From the NCBI GenBank assembly GCA_046052065.1, contig JBJOND010000001.1:44092-108091 (forward strand): a stretch of 64,000 nt of DNA, in the 5' to 3' direction. The notes under the pieces were generated by a model. That model saw nothing but the letters and a program-made list of their open reading frames with translations. It had not been told where the DNA came from and searched no databases. Of the stretch, positions 63,321 to 64,000 are shown piece after piece. Made by a program: the position numbers and the translations under genes. Source of the stretch: CAINEC01 sp046052065. Lineage in GTDB: Bacteria > Bacteroidota > Bacteroidia > AKYH767-A > OLB10. Positions within the stretch are counted from its first letter, which is position 1. Each line of letters starts with the position of its first letter.

Positions 63321-64000
63321 TTAAATATTTCTTAGTTCGTTCATTTTCGACTTAATTTGAGCAATTTCCTCTTTCGCTTTTTGAATTTTCTGCTCATATT
63401 CCTCTTTTAAAGCATTTGCATTTTTTGAATTAGCAAAGAACCCAAGGTTATTTTCAAGCAATTGAACTTCCGAGCTTAATTTCTCCATTTTCGATTTCAA
63501 ATTTCTTGAATCATCATTACTCCCTTTCTGCTCATTATTTCTTGGAGCTCTATCCTGGCGCTCGGGGCGATCTTGACGAGGACGGAACGCTTGCTTGTAT
63601 TCAGGCTTTGATTTCAACTCGTTAAAGTGCACCTGAATAGCATTTCTAAATCGCGTTTGAATGGCTTCTTTTTCTTTGATTGGCACTAATCCAATTTCAG
63701 TATAAGAACGCTGGAACACTTTTAATTGCTCAATTGCCTCATTCGCATCTTCTGGGATTTTATATTGCTCTACTTCAGCAATTAAATTCATTTTCTTTTG
63801 AAGATTTTCACCTTGCTGTCCATCTTGCGCAGCGAAGTGAGCAGTTTTACGAGCGAAATACTCATCGCTTACCGCTTTAAAACGTTGCCATACTTTTTCG
63901 TTCTTATCGCCTGCAGGACCAATTTTTTTCCATTCCTGTTGAAGACGAATCAACTCTTGCGTTGTGGCCTTCCAATCAGTACTATCTTTTAAAGCTTCTG
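63321..64000 (-). CDS. DUF349 domain protein (partial, 3' end in window)
   Basis: The reading frame is open to the right edge of the window, so the 5' end is missing. Visible are repeats of the DUF349 type: STDWKATTQELIRLQQEWKKIGPAGDKNEKVWQRFKAVSDEYFARK, a second VFQRSYTEIGLVPIKEKEAIQTRFRNAIQ, and a coiled-coil C-terminus of KSKMEKLSSEVQLLENNLGFF and KAKEEIAQIKSKMNELRN. The linker (about residues 160-190 of the visible part) is rich in Arg, Asp and Gln. Function of DUF349 is not established; the family forms helical, charged proteins. A TTG at 63953 is an internal codon, not the start. Confidence 0.85.
   Translation of the reverse strand, partial: EALKDSTDWKATTQELIRLQQEWKKIGPAGDKNEKVWQRFKAVSDEYFARKTAHFAAQDGQQGENLQKKMNLIAEVEQYKIPEDANEAIEQLKVFQRSYTEIGLVPIKEKEAIQTRFRNAIQVHFNELKSKPEYKQAFRPRQDRPERQDRAPRNNEQKGSNDDSRNLKSKMEKLSSEVQLLENNLGFFANSKNANALKEEYEQKIQKAKEEIAQIKSKMNELRNI

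Noticed and set aside
63680..63992. Plus-strand open frames near the right edge
   Set aside because: They are antisense to the DUF349 reading frame, which is clearly the coding strand.

Overview
The window is an AT-rich chromosomal segment from a member of the Bacteroidota. The evidence is a complete sprA gene (core of the type IX secretion system, T9SS), five T9SS-exported proteins with type A or type B C-terminal sorting domains, the long form of IspG, DUF4403, DUF3109 and DUF6029 family proteins, and repeated use of the Bacteroidota promoter element TAnnTTTG. The gene set is mostly housekeeping and cell-envelope. No integrase, transposase, phage gene or CRISPR array is visible. The genus cannot be told from sequence alone.

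Layout. 1-1253: 5' part of rplY (ribosomal protein L25) and prs (PRPP synthetase), minus strand. 1627-3585: tRNA-Leu, a secreted beta-lactamase-fold protein, and a tRNA-Arg locus with a broken 5' copy upstream and three tandem 168-bp units downstream, each beginning with the last 19 nt of the tRNA. 3578-9973: small lipoproteins, DUF3109, thioesterase, GT9 glycosyltransferase, a TatD/asparaginase pair and a DUF4403 lipoprotein. 10024-10499: tRNA-Ser, again followed by repeats carrying the tRNA 3' end. 10646-23256: PAP2 phosphatase, an atypical response regulator, and maeB, ruvA, sprA and gcvH. 23413-29283: a cell-envelope thiol-redox cluster (two T9SS cargo proteins, a TlpA thioredoxin, a DUF6029 outer-membrane protein, an Omp28 lipoprotein). 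29452-32102: two hypothetical exported proteins, glutaryl-CoA dehydrogenase and tRNA-Cys. 32357-38812: a 2151-residue repeat adhesin. 38933-42938: a hybrid histidine kinase with a degenerate orphan receiver. 43007-48112: membrane glycosyltransferase, DgkA, MarC, and a SulP transporter with carbonic anhydrase. 48163-52945: the fatty-acid cluster yceD-rpmF-plsX-fabH-accB-accC, minus strand. 53282-58919: PolB-like exonuclease, hypothetical protein, class C serine hydrolase, lipB, long ispG and an AHSA1 protein. 58932-63199: two paralogous M43 metalloproteases exported by T9SS. 63321-64000: a partial DUF349 gene.

How the parts work together: SprA forms the outer-membrane conduit through which the five sorting-domain proteins in the same window would leave the cell. 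The fatty-acid, lipoyl (LipB, GcvH) and isoprenoid genes are ordinary core metabolism. The most unusual structure is at the tRNA-Arg and tRNA-Ser loci. Both carry downstream structured repeats, each unit marked by a copy of the tRNA 3' end starting in the T loop. The arrangement resembles the repeats behind E. coli tyrT (rtT) but here occurs at two unrelated tRNAs only 7 kb apart.
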